Both the position numbers and the translations under genes were made by a program. A stretch of DNA of 64,000 nucleotides from positions 5,952,001-6,016,000 of the forward strand of contig NZ_CP080647.1 of NCBI RefSeq assembly GCF_019599145.1. Direction: 5' to 3'. Of this stretch, positions 8,038 to 15,997 are shown one piece after another (the first letter of the stretch is position 1; each line of letters begins with the position of its first letter). Origin of the DNA: Streptomyces akebiae (GTDB lineage Bacteria > Actinomycetota > Actinomycetes > Streptomycetales > Streptomycetaceae). The notes under the pieces are model-generated. The model saw only the letters and a program-made list of their open reading frames with translations. It was not told where the DNA came from and made no database searches.

Positions 8038-8801
8038 CCGTGTCCGAACCCCCCGTCGCCCCGTCCCTCGAAGTCGCCGGGCTCGCCTTCGCCTACCCCG
8101 ACGGCCATCAGGCCCTCTTCGGTGTCGACCTCACCGTCGGGCGCGGTGAACGGGTCGCGCTGCTCGGGCCGAACGGGGCCGGCAAGACCACCCTCGTCCT
8201 GCATCTCAACGGCATCCTCACCGGGGGCGCGGGCACGGTGACCGTCGCCGGGATGCCCGTCGGCAAGCGGCACATGGCCGAGATCCGGCGGAAGGTCGGC
8301 ATCGTCTTCCAGGACCCCGACGACCAGCTCTTCATGCCGACCGTGCGGGAGGACGTGGCCTTCGGGCCCGCGGCGGCGGGCATGACCGGGCCCGAGTTGG
8401 AGGCCCGGGTGGACCGGGCCCTCGAACAGGTCGGCATGGCGGAGTTCAAGGAACGGCCGCCGCACCACCTCTCCTTCGGGCAGCGGCGCCGGGTGGCCGT
8501 GGCGACGGTGCTCGCCATGGAGCCGGAGATCCTCGTCCTCGACGAGCCGTCCTCCAACCTCGACCCGGCCTCGCGGCGCGAACTGGCCGACATCCTGCGA
8601 TCGTTGGACGTCACGGTCCTCATGGTCACGCACGACCTGCCGTACGCGCTGGAACTGTGCCCCCGGTCGCTGATCCTCAGCGAGGGGGTCATCGCGGCGG
8701 ACGGCCCGACGGGTGAACTCCTGGTCGACGACGACCTGATGCGGGCGCATCGGCTTGAGCTGCCGTTCGGGTTCGATCCGCGGTCGGTGAGGGTGGGGTA
8801 G
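8025..8801 (+). CDS. cbiO: ECF transporter ATPase, CbiO/NikO
   Basis: 258 residues from ATG 8025, overlapping cbiQ by 13 bases; the GTG at 8034 is an alternative start that would give a 4-base overlap. Walker A GPNGAGKTT, Q-loop FQDPDDQLF, signature LSFGQRRR, Walker B ILVLDEPSSNLD and the H-loop VTHDLPYA are all intact. The FQDPDDQ Q-loop is typical of ECF ATPases. As the only ATPase of the cluster it probably works as a homodimer. It ends the metal-import operon; the next gene has its own leader. Confidence 0.93.
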   Translation: MEPVTVSEPPVAPSLEVAGLAFAYPDGHQALFGVDLTVGRGERVALLGPNGAGKTTLVLHLNGILTGGAGTVTVAGMPVGKRHMAEIRRKVGIVFQDPDDQLFMPTVREDVAFGPAAAGMTGPELEARVDRALEQVGMAEFKERPPHHLSFGQRRRVAVATVLAMEPEILVLDEPSSNLDPASRRELADILRSLDVTVLMVTHDLPYALELCPRSLILSEGVIAADGPTGELLVDDDLMRAHRLELPFGFDPRSVRVG

Positions 8802-8885
8802 GGCGGCCCGACAGAGGACGGCGGGGCGCGGGGAAACGCGCGAGCGACCCCCACCCACCCCCGGACGAATACCGCGTCCGCGACA

Positions 8886-9359
8886 ATGGGCCCCGTGACA
8901 AACCAAGCGGATGCGCCCCGGCACGGTTCGCTGCTCCTCGACGAGCAGTTGTGTTTCGCGCTCTACGCGGCCCAGCGCGCGGTCACCGCCGCGTACCGCC
9001 CGCTGCTCGACGAACTCGGCCTGACCTACCCCCAGTACCTGGTCATGCTCTCCCTCTGGGAGCACGGGGAGACCAGCGTCAAGGAACTGGCGGGCACCCT
9101 GCGACTCGACTACGGCACGGTCTCGCCGTTGCTGAAGCGGCTGGAAACGGCCGGACTGCTGCGTCGGGAGCGGTCGCCGCGCGACGAACGTTCGGTGCGG
9201 ATCACCCTGACCGGACGCGGCGAACAGCTCCGTGACCGCGCGGCGGCCGTCCCCGCCACGGTCGCCGCCGCCACCGGCCTGCACGGCCCCGAGGTGACGC
9301 GGCTGCGTGAGGAGCTGTGGCAGTTGACGGCGCGGGCGACCAAGGCGGCGGGCCGGTGA
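8886..9359 (+). CDS. ohrR: MarR-family organic-peroxide sensor OhrR
   Basis: 157 residues. The N-terminal segment LLDEQLCFALYAAQRAV carries the single reactive cysteine expected of one-Cys OhrR repressors, followed by the family's conserved YRPLLDELGLTYPQYLVMLSLWE and a winged helix with TVSPLLKRLETAGLLRRERS. Organic hydroperoxides oxidise this Cys and release the protein from DNA. It lies directly upstream of the ohr gene in the same direction, which supports the call. The GTG at 8895 (VTNQADAP) is an alternative to the ATG used here. Confidence 0.9.
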   Translation: MGPVTNQADAPRHGSLLLDEQLCFALYAAQRAVTAAYRPLLDELGLTYPQYLVMLSLWEHGETSVKELAGTLRLDYGTVSPLLKRLETAGLLRRERSPRDERSVRITLTGRGEQLRDRAAAVPATVAAATGLHGPEVTRLREELWQLTARATKAAGR

Positions 9360-9390
9360 GCGCGGCCGACGGTGACCTTGTGTTACCCGT

Positions 9391-9411
9391 GGTTACTACC
9401 CCCTGGTAACC
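9391..9411. promoter_or_regulatory. Palindrome between ohrR and ohr, candidate OhrR operator
   Basis: GGTTAC (9391-9396) and GTAACC (9406-9411) form perfect 6-bp arms around nine bases. A second overlapping pair is GTTACC (9382-9387) with GGTAAC (9405-9410). It sits in the 146-base ohrR-ohr gap upstream of ohr, where OhrR would need to bind. Not matched to any published consensus here. Confidence 0.45.
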
Positions 9412-9505
9412 GCGTACTGCCTACCGCCCGGTACCTTGTGCACGATGTATTCGTGCGCGCCTGTCCTGGGGAGGCCACGCGCTTGTCCCGGGGGAGGCCA
9501 AGGGA

Positions 9506-10012
9506 ATGACTGACGACACCGCGGTGGAGACCCGTTCCGATACGCGTCCCGACGCCCGCCCGGAGGGTCTTCGCGAGGACCGGCCCGACACCCGTCCGAC
9601 GAAGATCATGTATGTCGCCGAGGCCACCGCGCACGGCGGTCGCGACGGCTACATCAGCAGCCAGGACGGCCAGATCGACCTGAAGGTCGCGATGCCGCCG
9701 GCGATGGGCGGCGACGGCGACGGCACCAACCCCGAGCAGCTGTTCGCCGCCGGGTACAGCTCCTGCTTCCACAACGCGCTGGTCCTCGTCGGCCGCCGCG
9801 CGGGATACGACCTCACCGGCTCCACCGTCGCCGCGAAGGTCGGCATCGGCCCCAACCGGCAGCGCGGTTACGGCCTCGCCGTCGCCCTCAGCGTCTCCCT
9901 CCCGGTCATCGACCAGGACATCGCGGCCAAGCTCGTCGACGCGGCCCACCAGGTCTGCCCGTACTCGAACGCGACCCGCGACAACATCGACGTCACGATC
10001 GTGCTCGGCTGA
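9506..10012 (+). CDS. ohr: Organic hydroperoxide resistance protein Ohr
   Basis: 168 residues. Both peroxidatic/resolving cysteine motifs are present: GYSSCFHNAL and QVCPYSNATR; Ohr is a thiol peroxidase that reduces organic hydroperoxides with lipoylated proteins or dithiols. The core (from about residue 34, IMYVAEATAHGG) is about 135 residues, the usual length; the first ~30 residues are a charged Asp/Arg/Thr-rich extension not seen in standard Ohr proteins. The start is supported by GGGGAGG about 8 bases upstream of ATG 9506. Likely induced when OhrR is oxidised. Confidence 0.93.
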   Translation: MTDDTAVETRSDTRPDARPEGLREDRPDTRPTKIMYVAEATAHGGRDGYISSQDGQIDLKVAMPPAMGGDGDGTNPEQLFAAGYSSCFHNALVLVGRRAGYDLTGSTVAAKVGIGPNRQRGYGLAVALSVSLPVIDQDIAAKLVDAAHQVCPYSNATRDNIDVTIVLG

Positions 10013-10140
10013 GGCGGACCCTGGCGGACCCAGGCGGCTTCTCCAGAGGGCTCCAGAGGTCTCCAGCCGGGCTCTCTCGGGCTCGGCGGGCCCCGGGCGG
10101 GGGAATCCCGGGCCGTGCGTGTACGTTGCAGCCGTTCGTC

Positions 10141-10182
10141 GTGACGAGTACAGCGTGACGAGTACGGCGTGACGAGTACGGC
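10141..10182 (+). repeat. 14-bp tandem repeat, 3 units
   Basis: GTGACGAGTACRGC occurs three times back to back (10141-10154, 10155-10168, 10169-10182), directly before the ribosome-binding site of the hydrolase gene. Each unit begins with GTG and could be mistaken for a start codon. Confidence 0.9.
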
Positions 10183-10207
10183 GAGGGAACGGACAGGGAG
10201 CGCCGAC

Positions 10208-11383
10208 GTGGACGTGAACGGTACGGTCGCCGAGGGCTTCGAGCCGGTCAGGGCTGCGTTCGTACGCAACTTCGAGGCGCTCGGCGAGCGGGGCGCGGCG
10301 GTCGTCGTGTACCGGCACGGGCGCAGGGTCGTCGACCTGTGGGCCGGCACCCGGGACGTCGACGGCACCGAGCCCTGGCAGCGGGACACCGCCCAGATCG
10401 TGCGCTCGGCGACGAAGGGCGTCGCCGCCGCCGTCGCGCTGATGCTGGCCGAGCGCGGGGAACTGGAGCTCGACGCGCCGGTGGGCCGGTACTGGCCGGA
10501 GTTCAAGGCGCACGGCAAGGACGGTGTGCTGGTGCGGCAGGTGCTCAACCACCGGGCCGGGCTCCCGGTCCTCGACCACCCCCTCACCCCCGCCGAGGCC
10601 CTGGACCCGCGCCGGGGCCCCGAGGCCCTCGTCGCGCAGACCCCCGCCTGGGAGCCCGGCACCGCCCACGGCTACCACCCCCTCACCTACGGCTGGCTGC
10701 TCGACGAACTGGTCCGGCGCGTGACCGGCCGAGGCACCGGCGAGTGGATCGCGTCCGACATCGCCGCTCCGCTGGGCCTGGCCGGGGACCTGTGGCTGGG
10801 CCTGCCGGACTCGGTGGCGGCGACGGGCCGGGTCGGCCGCGCCGGACGCCTGGCGGCGGCGCCCGAGCCCACCGGCGGCCTCAGGGTCCGCGCCAAGCGG
10901 TCGGTCACCGAGGCCTACGACGACCCGGACTCCCTCACGCGTCGCGCCTTCGCCGCGATCACCCCGTTCCCCGATCAGAACGACCCCGCGTACCGCGCGT
11001 CCGCGCTCCCGGCGACCAACGGCATCGCCACGGCGGACGGCCTGGCCCGTTTCTACGCGGCGCTCGTCGGCGAGGTCGACGGCGTACGGCTGTTCGGCCC
11101 GGCGACCCTGGCGGCGGCCCGCGCCGAGGAGTCCTCCGGCCCCGACCGCGTCCTGGTCGTCAACACCCGTTTCGGACTCGGCTACATGCTCCACGGCGCC
11201 GCCTCCCCGCTGCTGGCGCCGACATCCTTCGGCCACCCCGGCCGAGGCGGCCCGCTCGGCTTCGCCGACCCCGAGTCCGGCATCGCCTTCGGCTACGTCA
11301 CGAACGGCTACCGCAAGACGGTGACGGCGGACCCGAGGGCGCAGGCGCTGGTGGCGGCGGTGAAGGCGGCACTGAAGGGCTGA
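10208..11383 (+). CDS. Serine beta-lactamase-fold esterase / EstB-like hydrolase
   Basis: 391 residues from GTG 10208, chosen because AGGGAG ends 7 bases upstream; an upstream GTG at 10169 lies inside the 14-bp repeat and lacks a ribosome-binding site. The class C beta-lactamase/esterase catalytic Ser-x-x-Lys is SATK (IVRSATKGVAAA), the Tyr motif is in GYHPLTYGWL, and the third motif is HPGRGG. No signal peptide is seen, so it is cytoplasmic, consistent with ester-cleaving EstB-like enzymes rather than a penicillin-binding role. Natural substrate unknown. It is monocistronic. Confidence 0.87.
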   Translation: MDVNGTVAEGFEPVRAAFVRNFEALGERGAAVVVYRHGRRVVDLWAGTRDVDGTEPWQRDTAQIVRSATKGVAAAVALMLAERGELELDAPVGRYWPEFKAHGKDGVLVRQVLNHRAGLPVLDHPLTPAEALDPRRGPEALVAQTPAWEPGTAHGYHPLTYGWLLDELVRRVTGRGTGEWIASDIAAPLGLAGDLWLGLPDSVAATGRVGRAGRLAAAPEPTGGLRVRAKRSVTEAYDDPDSLTRRAFAAITPFPDQNDPAYRASALPATNGIATADGLARFYAALVGEVDGVRLFGPATLAAARAEESSGPDRVLVVNTRFGLGYMLHGAASPLLAPTSFGHPGRGGPLGFADPESGIAFGYVTNGYRKTVTADPRAQALVAAVKAALKG

Positions 11384-11451
11384 AGGGCTGAGGGGCGCAG
11401 CCCATGAGGGCCTTCCGGGCGCGGGGTACCAGGCCGCCAGGGAGAGAAGCC

Positions 11452-11531
11452 GTCACGGCGAGAGCCCGTCACTGAGGGCGGCCGTCACTGAGGGCGGCCG
11501 TCACTGAGAGCGGCCGTCACGGTGAGCGGCC
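11452..11531 (+). repeat. 16-bp tandem repeat, 5 units, intergenic
   Basis: Five consecutive 16-base units related to GTCACTGAGGGCGGCC (11452, 11468, 11484, 11500, 11516); units 2 and 3 are identical, 4 has one change, 1 and 5 are diverged. It lies between the convergent hydrolase and AraC genes; nothing else is recognisable in this 274-base gap. Confidence 0.9.
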
Positions 11532-11657
11532 GGACCGGCCCAGGGCTCCCCCGTGGTGTCCTGGCCCGATCCCGGAGATCCGGACGGCCGCCCTCAGCGG
11601 CGGCGCTCACCAGGATGCGCCGAATTCCCCCGCGTGTCGTTGGCAGACGGTCCACGG

Positions 11658-12692
11658 TCAGTTGGCAACGAGTCCACTGTTCACCGCCCCCTCGACGGCC
11701 ACCCGGCTCCGCAGTTCACTCGGCGGCACCCCGTACGCCGTACGGAACGCCCGGCTGAACTCGGCCGCACGCGGAAACCCCCAGCGTGCCCCGATCGCGT
11801 GGATCGGTGTGGCCCGCAGCTCGGGGTCGGGGGCGGTGAGATCGCGGTACGCGTTCCGCAGCCGCTGGTCGCGGACGTACGTCGCGACGGTCAGGCCCTC
11901 CGACTGGAAGAGCCGGTGCAGATAGCTGCGTGAGATGTGGTGGGCGGCCGCGATGGCCGCGGGGGTGAGGTCGGGGTCGCCCAGATGCCGCCGTATGAAC
12001 ACCTTGACGTTCAGGAGCAGCGTCCGCCGGTGGGCCTCCGGCGTCAGCTGCGGCTCCGTGTCGGCGACATGGCCGAAGAGCGCGGTGACCAGATCGGCGA
12101 CGACCGTGCCCAGACGGGGTGCGTCGGCCGGCCCGTACGGGGTGGTGTCCTCCGCCAGCCGCATCAGGAACTGCGCGAGCAGCGCGCCGACGCCCTCCCG
12201 GCCCGACAGACGGCTGCCGATCACCTGGTCCGCCTTGCGCGCGGGCAGGGCGACGAGGGAGCGGGGTATCTCGACACCGACGGTGGTGACCGGTTCGGTG
12301 CCGGTGAGGATCTCGTACGCCATCGACGTGCAGTTGACGTGGAAGTCCTGCGCCTCGTACGCGGTTTGCTGCCTGCCCCAGCTGGCGGCGCCCTCGCCCT
12401 GGAGGAGGAGGGAGAGATGGAACGTCTCCGGGTCGGACTGCCGGACCATCCTCGGCGTGCGGCGGAAGACGATCGGGTCGAAGGTGGCGGGCCAGATCGT
12501 CACGTCACCGAGGGCGATCAGGCGTTGGTGCGCGTGGTAGTCGGCGGCGGGGTGGTGGCCGCGGCCGGCCGTCGACAGCGGGATGGGGGCCAGGTCCATG
12601 GGCGCGTGTGTCTGCCGCAGCAGCTCCGCCCAGGCCTCGAACCGGGCGTCCACCGGGAGGTCCACGGACCGGAAGACCGACTCGTGCAACAC
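11658..12692 (-). CDS. AraC-family transcriptional regulator
   Basis: 344 residues if started at the GTG at 12692 (VLHESVFRSVDLPVDARF, the usual N-terminus of the family); the frame stays open further upstream to 12812 without homology. Residues ~1-200 form the AraC-binding-like sensory domain (cupin type, as in PF14525). The C-terminal ~100 residues carry two helix-turn-helix motifs (AAIAAAHHISRSYLHRLFQSEG and IGARWGFPRAAEFSRAFRTAYG). No strong ribosome-binding site is visible, so the start is uncertain. Its target cannot be named; no catabolic cluster is adjacent. Confidence 0.85.
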   Translation of the reverse strand: MLHESVFRSVDLPVDARFEAWAELLRQTHAPMDLAPIPLSTAGRGHHPAADYHAHQRLIALGDVTIWPATFDPIVFRRTPRMVRQSDPETFHLSLLLQGEGAASWGRQQTAYEAQDFHVNCTSMAYEILTGTEPVTTVGVEIPRSLVALPARKADQVIGSRLSGREGVGALLAQFLMRLAEDTTPYGPADAPRLGTVVADLVTALFGHVADTEPQLTPEAHRRTLLLNVKVFIRRHLGDPDLTPAAIAAAHHISRSYLHRLFQSEGLTVATYVRDQRLRNAYRDLTAPDPELRATPIHAIGARWGFPRAAEFSRAFRTAYGVPPSELRSRVAVEGAVNSGLVAN

Positions 12693-12876
12693 GGGGCCAG
12701 TCAACCACAGGGCACGAACGGGGCCGCCTGGCACCCGCGGGCCGCGACCGCGAGACCAGGCGGACCTCGTTCCACCGGCGCTCGCGAGGTGCCGACGGGC
12801 CGCCGCGCCCACCCCCTGCCGCCCCAGCGGGACGACCGCCCGCAGCCGGGTACGGCCGGGGGGTGGGGTACGGGGC

Positions 12877-13152
12877 TCAGAGCGCTATCGGGTGGGACGT
12901 CCGGCCCGATGCCTCGTCTATCTCGTCGTGGGCCTTGGTGAGAAGCTTCATGGCGAGCTCGTTCAGGGCCCTGGCCCCGGCTATCTCCTCGCCGACCCGG
13001 GGCTGATTGGCGTCGGTCTGGTGGCGGCTGGCGTAGCCGTTGGCGCGTACTTCCTTCCCGTCGGGGAGCCGCACGAGGGCCGCCGCCCGGGTGCGCTGAT
13101 CGTCCTCCTGGAACTCCAGCTCGATGTGCCATCCGACTGCGGTCTTCATCAT
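12877..13152 (-). CDS. DUF1876 dsRBD-fold domain protein
   Basis: 91 residues from the ATG at 13152. The ribosome-binding site GGAGGTGAT, fully complementary to the 16S 3' end, precedes it and suggests strong expression. The sequence (VGWHIELEFQEDDQRTRAAALVRLPDGKEV, ANQPRVGEEIAGARALNELAMKLL) matches the small actinobacterial DUF1876 family, whose structure is described as a double-stranded-RNA-binding-domain-like fold. Function is unknown. A second ATG codon directly follows the first. Confidence 0.88.
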   Translation of the reverse strand: MMKTAVGWHIELEFQEDDQRTRAAALVRLPDGKEVRANGYASRHQTDANQPRVGEEIAGARALNELAMKLLTKAHDEIDEASGRTSHPIAL

Positions 13153-13260
13153 CACGATCACCTCCGGAACCGCTCTTTCCAGAGTGCTCCTCCCCGCCGA
13201 CGGATGCACGGCCTGTGCGGTGCCCGTCCGTGCGGGTCTGGGCGGTGTCCGTCCCGTCTC

Positions 13261-13372
13261 CCCGTCTACCCGGCCCGCGGCATCAGCCCGATCCCCACCA
13301 CCAGCAGCCCCGCCGCCACCAGCCGGGGCGCCCCGAACCGCTCCTTGAAGAACACCGCCCCGATCGCCGCGC
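13261..13372 (-). pseudogene. Duplicated 3' end of the EamA transporter gene
   Basis: These 112 bases repeat 14271-14382, exactly 1,010 bases away, with a single mismatch (13279 G, 14289 A). The partner holds the last codons and stop of the EamA gene; this copy therefore encodes only its C-terminal ~36 residues on the minus strand and has no start. Homology stops abruptly at 13372/14382. Between the copies is the lipoprotein gene. The rest of the 13153-13521 gap shows no other gene. Confidence 0.9.
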
Positions 13373-13521
13373 GCTCCGAGGCCGGCGGGACCCCTGCCGG
13401 GCAGGCTTGCCGGGCTTCGCTTCAGGAGCGTGAGCGGCTGTCGGGGCCGGTTGGGACGCCCGCCGGGAGGCGGAGCGATCTATTCCGGTAGCCTGTGCCG
13501 CCCTATACGCCAGGGGGGATT

Positions 13522-14259
13522 GTGCCCACGAACACGAAGACGATCACCGCTGCGCTGTGCCTGTTCATGAGTGCTGTCGCGGTCGGTTGTGCCAACGCCA
13601 GTGACACGACTGACACGGCTGACACGCGCTCCGCCGACCAATTGCTCGGCGAGGCCGACCGCACCATGAAGGCGCTCACGTCGGTGACCATCCGCACGGA
13701 TGTCACCGCGGCCTCGGGCGGTGCCAACCTCTCTTCCGGCCGCCTGACGACCGATCTCAAGAGCAGGTGCACCTGGAAGCAAACCACGTCCTATGGCTCC
13801 GGGGTGGCAGAGATGGAGCAGATCCGGATCGGTGAGACGGACTACATCCATCCCAACGACGTGTACCTGCAGTTGTGGTCGCGGAAGACGGTCCCCGCGA
13901 TGCGACAGAAAGCCTGGCTCAAGAGCCCGGTGAGCGCGGCGAGGGGGGCTGACGGCCTGGCCGACTGCGCGTGGTCGTACTCCCCCTCCTCGTTGGGCAA
14001 AACGAGGAAGGACAACCCGACCGAACTCGACGGCGAGCCGGTCATCCCGGTGAAAGTGAAGGACGCGGAGTTCGAGGACATTTCCTATACCTACTACGTC
14101 GCGGCAGAGGGCAAGCCGTACCTTCTGCGGATCGACTACACGGACTCCCACTACCGCCGAATCACGCGGTTCGGCGATTTCGGTGACCCTGTGGACATTC
14201 AGCCCCCGCCGGCGGCCGATGTCCTGGACCTGAGCGGCCTGCCCTCGGACGAGTCCTAG
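13522..14259 (+). CDS. Secreted lipoprotein of unknown function (LppX/LolA-like size)
   Basis: 245 residues from GTG 13522, preceded by AGGGGGG. A lipoprotein signal peptide ends at AVAVGC (lipidated Cys23), followed by a Thr/Asp/Ala linker (ASDTTDTADT). The mature part (LLGEADRTMKALTSVTIRTDV, a DxxCTW region, IRIGETDYIHPND, DAEFEDISYTYYV) resembles the Streptomyces lipoproteins of the LppX/LprG/LolA-like beta-barrel type that may carry lipids, but that is only by general pattern. It sits between two copies of the EamA 3' end, so it looks like a late arrival here. Codon use is slightly less GC-rich than its neighbours. Convergent with the EamA gene, 16 bases apart. Confidence 0.82.
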   Translation: MPTNTKTITAALCLFMSAVAVGCANASDTTDTADTRSADQLLGEADRTMKALTSVTIRTDVTAASGGANLSSGRLTTDLKSRCTWKQTTSYGSGVAEMEQIRIGETDYIHPNDVYLQLWSRKTVPAMRQKAWLKSPVSAARGADGLADCAWSYSPSSLGKTRKDNPTELDGEPVIPVKVKDAEFEDISYTYYVAAEGKPYLLRIDYTDSHYRRITRFGDFGDPVDIQPPPAADVLDLSGLPSDES

Positions 14260-14275
14260 CCAGCACGTATCCCGT

Positions 14276-15121
14276 CTACCCGGCCCGCAGCATCAGCCCG
14301 ATCCCCACCACCAGCAGCCCCGCCGCCACCAGCCGGGGCGCCCCGAACCGCTCCTTGAAGAACACCGCCCCGATCGCCGCGCCCACGATGATCGACGATT
14401 CCCGCAGGGCCGCGATGGGCGCCAACTCGGCCTTGGTCTGGGCCCACAGGACCAGCCCGTACGCCGCCACGGACAGGGCGGCGCCGAGGAGGCCCACACC
14501 GACGAACGGCCGGAGCAGCGCGACCGTCTCCCCGCGCCACCGCCAGACCGCGTACGCCGGGATCGCGAGTCCCTCCAGCGCCATCAGCCAGGCGATGTAG
14601 CTCATGGCGGACCCGGAGGCCCGGACACCGAGACCGTCCACGACCGTGTACGCGGCGATCGACAGGCCCGTGGCCAGCGCCGCCCCGATCGCCGCCCAGT
14701 GCGGCCGGCCGCCGCGCAGGCCCCACAGCGCGACCCCGGTCAGTCCGGCGCAGCTCAGCAGGATGCCGCCCGTCGCCCAGCCGTCCGGCACCTCGTGAGC
14801 GAAGACCGCGGCGAGGACGGTGACGACGAGGGGCGCGGAGCCGCGGGCGATCGGGTACGCCTGGCCGAAGTCGCCCAGCCGGAAGGACGTCATCAGCAGC
14901 ACGTAGTAAACGAGGTGGATGACCGTCGAGGCGATCAGATACGGCCACGCCGCGGCCTCCGGGAGTGGGACGAACGGCACCATCGCGAACCCGATCAGCG
15001 CGCCGCCGCCGGCGATCAGTGTGAACCCGACGAGCTTGTCGGTGATCCTGTGGGCGATCGCGTTCCAGCTCGCGTGGGTGACGGCGGCGAGCAGGACCGC
15101 CGCGGTGACGAGGGGTGTCAC
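14276..15121 (-). CDS. EamA/DMT-family transporter
   Basis: 281 residues from the GTG at 15121, which overlaps the ybaK stop by 4 bases. About ten hydrophobic helices in two repeats, each ending with the EamA-type pattern (VLAAVFAHEVPDGWATGGILL and IIVGAAIGAVFFKERFGAPRLVAAGLLVVGIGLM; the F-KE-R motif is typical). These inner-membrane proteins export small metabolites or amino acids; the substrate is not predictable. Its last 107 bases are present a second time at 13261-13372. Co-transcribed with ybaK. Confidence 0.9.
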   Translation of the reverse strand: MTPLVTAAVLLAAVTHASWNAIAHRITDKLVGFTLIAGGGALIGFAMVPFVPLPEAAAWPYLIASTVIHLVYYVLLMTSFRLGDFGQAYPIARGSAPLVVTVLAAVFAHEVPDGWATGGILLSCAGLTGVALWGLRGGRPHWAAIGAALATGLSIAAYTVVDGLGVRASGSAMSYIAWLMALEGLAIPAYAVWRWRGETVALLRPFVGVGLLGAALSVAAYGLVLWAQTKAELAPIAALRESSIIVGAAIGAVFFKERFGAPRLVAAGLLVVGIGLMLRAG

Positions 15122-15636
15122 GCCTCGCGCTCGCCCTCGCGGACGTCCACCAGGGTGGCGCCCGCGTGCGCGATCAGCGCCTTGGGGGCCATGGGGAAGA
15201 CGGTGTACGGGGTGCCGGCCGCCGCCCACACCGTCGCGTGGGCGAGGAGCGAGCGGTCCGCGAGGACGCGTGTTCTCGTCCGGTGCCCGAAGGGCGGGAC
15301 CCCGCCGATCGCGTAACCGGTCGTCTCCCGTACGACGTCGGCGCGGGCCCGGGTGACCTTCGTGGCGCCGAGTTCACGCCGGACCAACTCCACGTCGACG
15401 CGCGAGGCGCCGTCCATCAGCACCAGCACGGGGACGCCGTCCGCCGCGAAGATCAGCGACTTGCAGATCTCGCTCAGCTCGCAGCCGAGGGCGGCGGCCG
15501 CTTCCGCCGCGGTGCGGGTGGCTTCCGGGAAACGGCGGATGCGGGTGTGCAGTTCGCCCAGTCCGAGGGTGGTGAGTGCCTCGGCGAAGCGGGGGTGGGC
15601 GGCGGAGTCTTCGGTGTCCTGCGCGTCGGTGGTCAT
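15118..15636 (-). CDS. YbaK/EbsC-family aminoacyl-tRNA deacylase
   Basis: 172 residues from the ATG at 15636; an ATG at 15669 would add 11 residues and neither has a clear ribosome-binding site. Family elements: EICKSLIFAADGVPVLVLMDGASRVD, with the conserved Lys of the substrate pocket, and YAIGGVPPFGHR, the Gly-Gly-x-x-Pro-x-Gly signature. YbaK/ProX-type enzymes hydrolyse mischarged tRNAs, for example Cys-tRNA(Pro). It is the first gene of a two-gene unit with the EamA transporter. Confidence 0.9.
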   Translation of the reverse strand: MTTDAQDTEDSAAHPRFAEALTTLGLGELHTRIRRFPEATRTAAEAAAALGCELSEICKSLIFAADGVPVLVLMDGASRVDVELVRRELGATKVTRARADVVRETTGYAIGGVPPFGHRTRTRVLADRSLLAHATVWAAAGTPYTVFPMAPKALIAHAGATLVDVREGEREA

Positions 15637-15761
15637 GTTCGGCACGGTAGTGGTGTGTGTAGCGGCCATGCGACTGGGTTGTCGGGTGGGGGTTGGGTTG
15701 TCGGGTGGGGGTGGGGGTGGGGGCGGGGGTGGCTGGGGGCGTGTGTCGGGTGCGGGTCGGT

Positions 15762-15900
15762 GGGGCTTCTCGCGCAGTTCCCCGCGCCCCTGAAAAGGCA
15801 GGGGCTGCGCCCCGTGCTTTTCAGGCCCGAGGGCCTGAGGCTTTCAGGGGCGCGGGGCCTGAGGCTTTCAGGGGCGCGGGGAACTGCGCGAGCAACCCCC
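15762..15900. repeat. Dispersed palindromic repeat, locus 1 (paired inverted copies)
   Basis: A forward copy GGGGCTTCTCGCGCAGTTCC... (15762-15793) and an inverted copy (15868-15899) flank GGGGCTGCGCCCC and two GCCTGAGG/TTTCAGG segments, plus a partial inverted copy at 15844-15858. The whole could fold into a long hairpin. It lies in the divergent gap between ybaK and the hydrolase; the rest of the 15637-15997 gap holds only a G-rich GGTGGGGG run at about 15690-15740. Confidence 0.9.
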
Positions 15901-15997
15901 ACCGGCCCGCACCCAGCTCACCTACGCCCCCTCGATCCCCCATCCAGCCACAGAGACGGCACTGGACCGACAGATCCGTTTCGCTGACGATCGGGGG

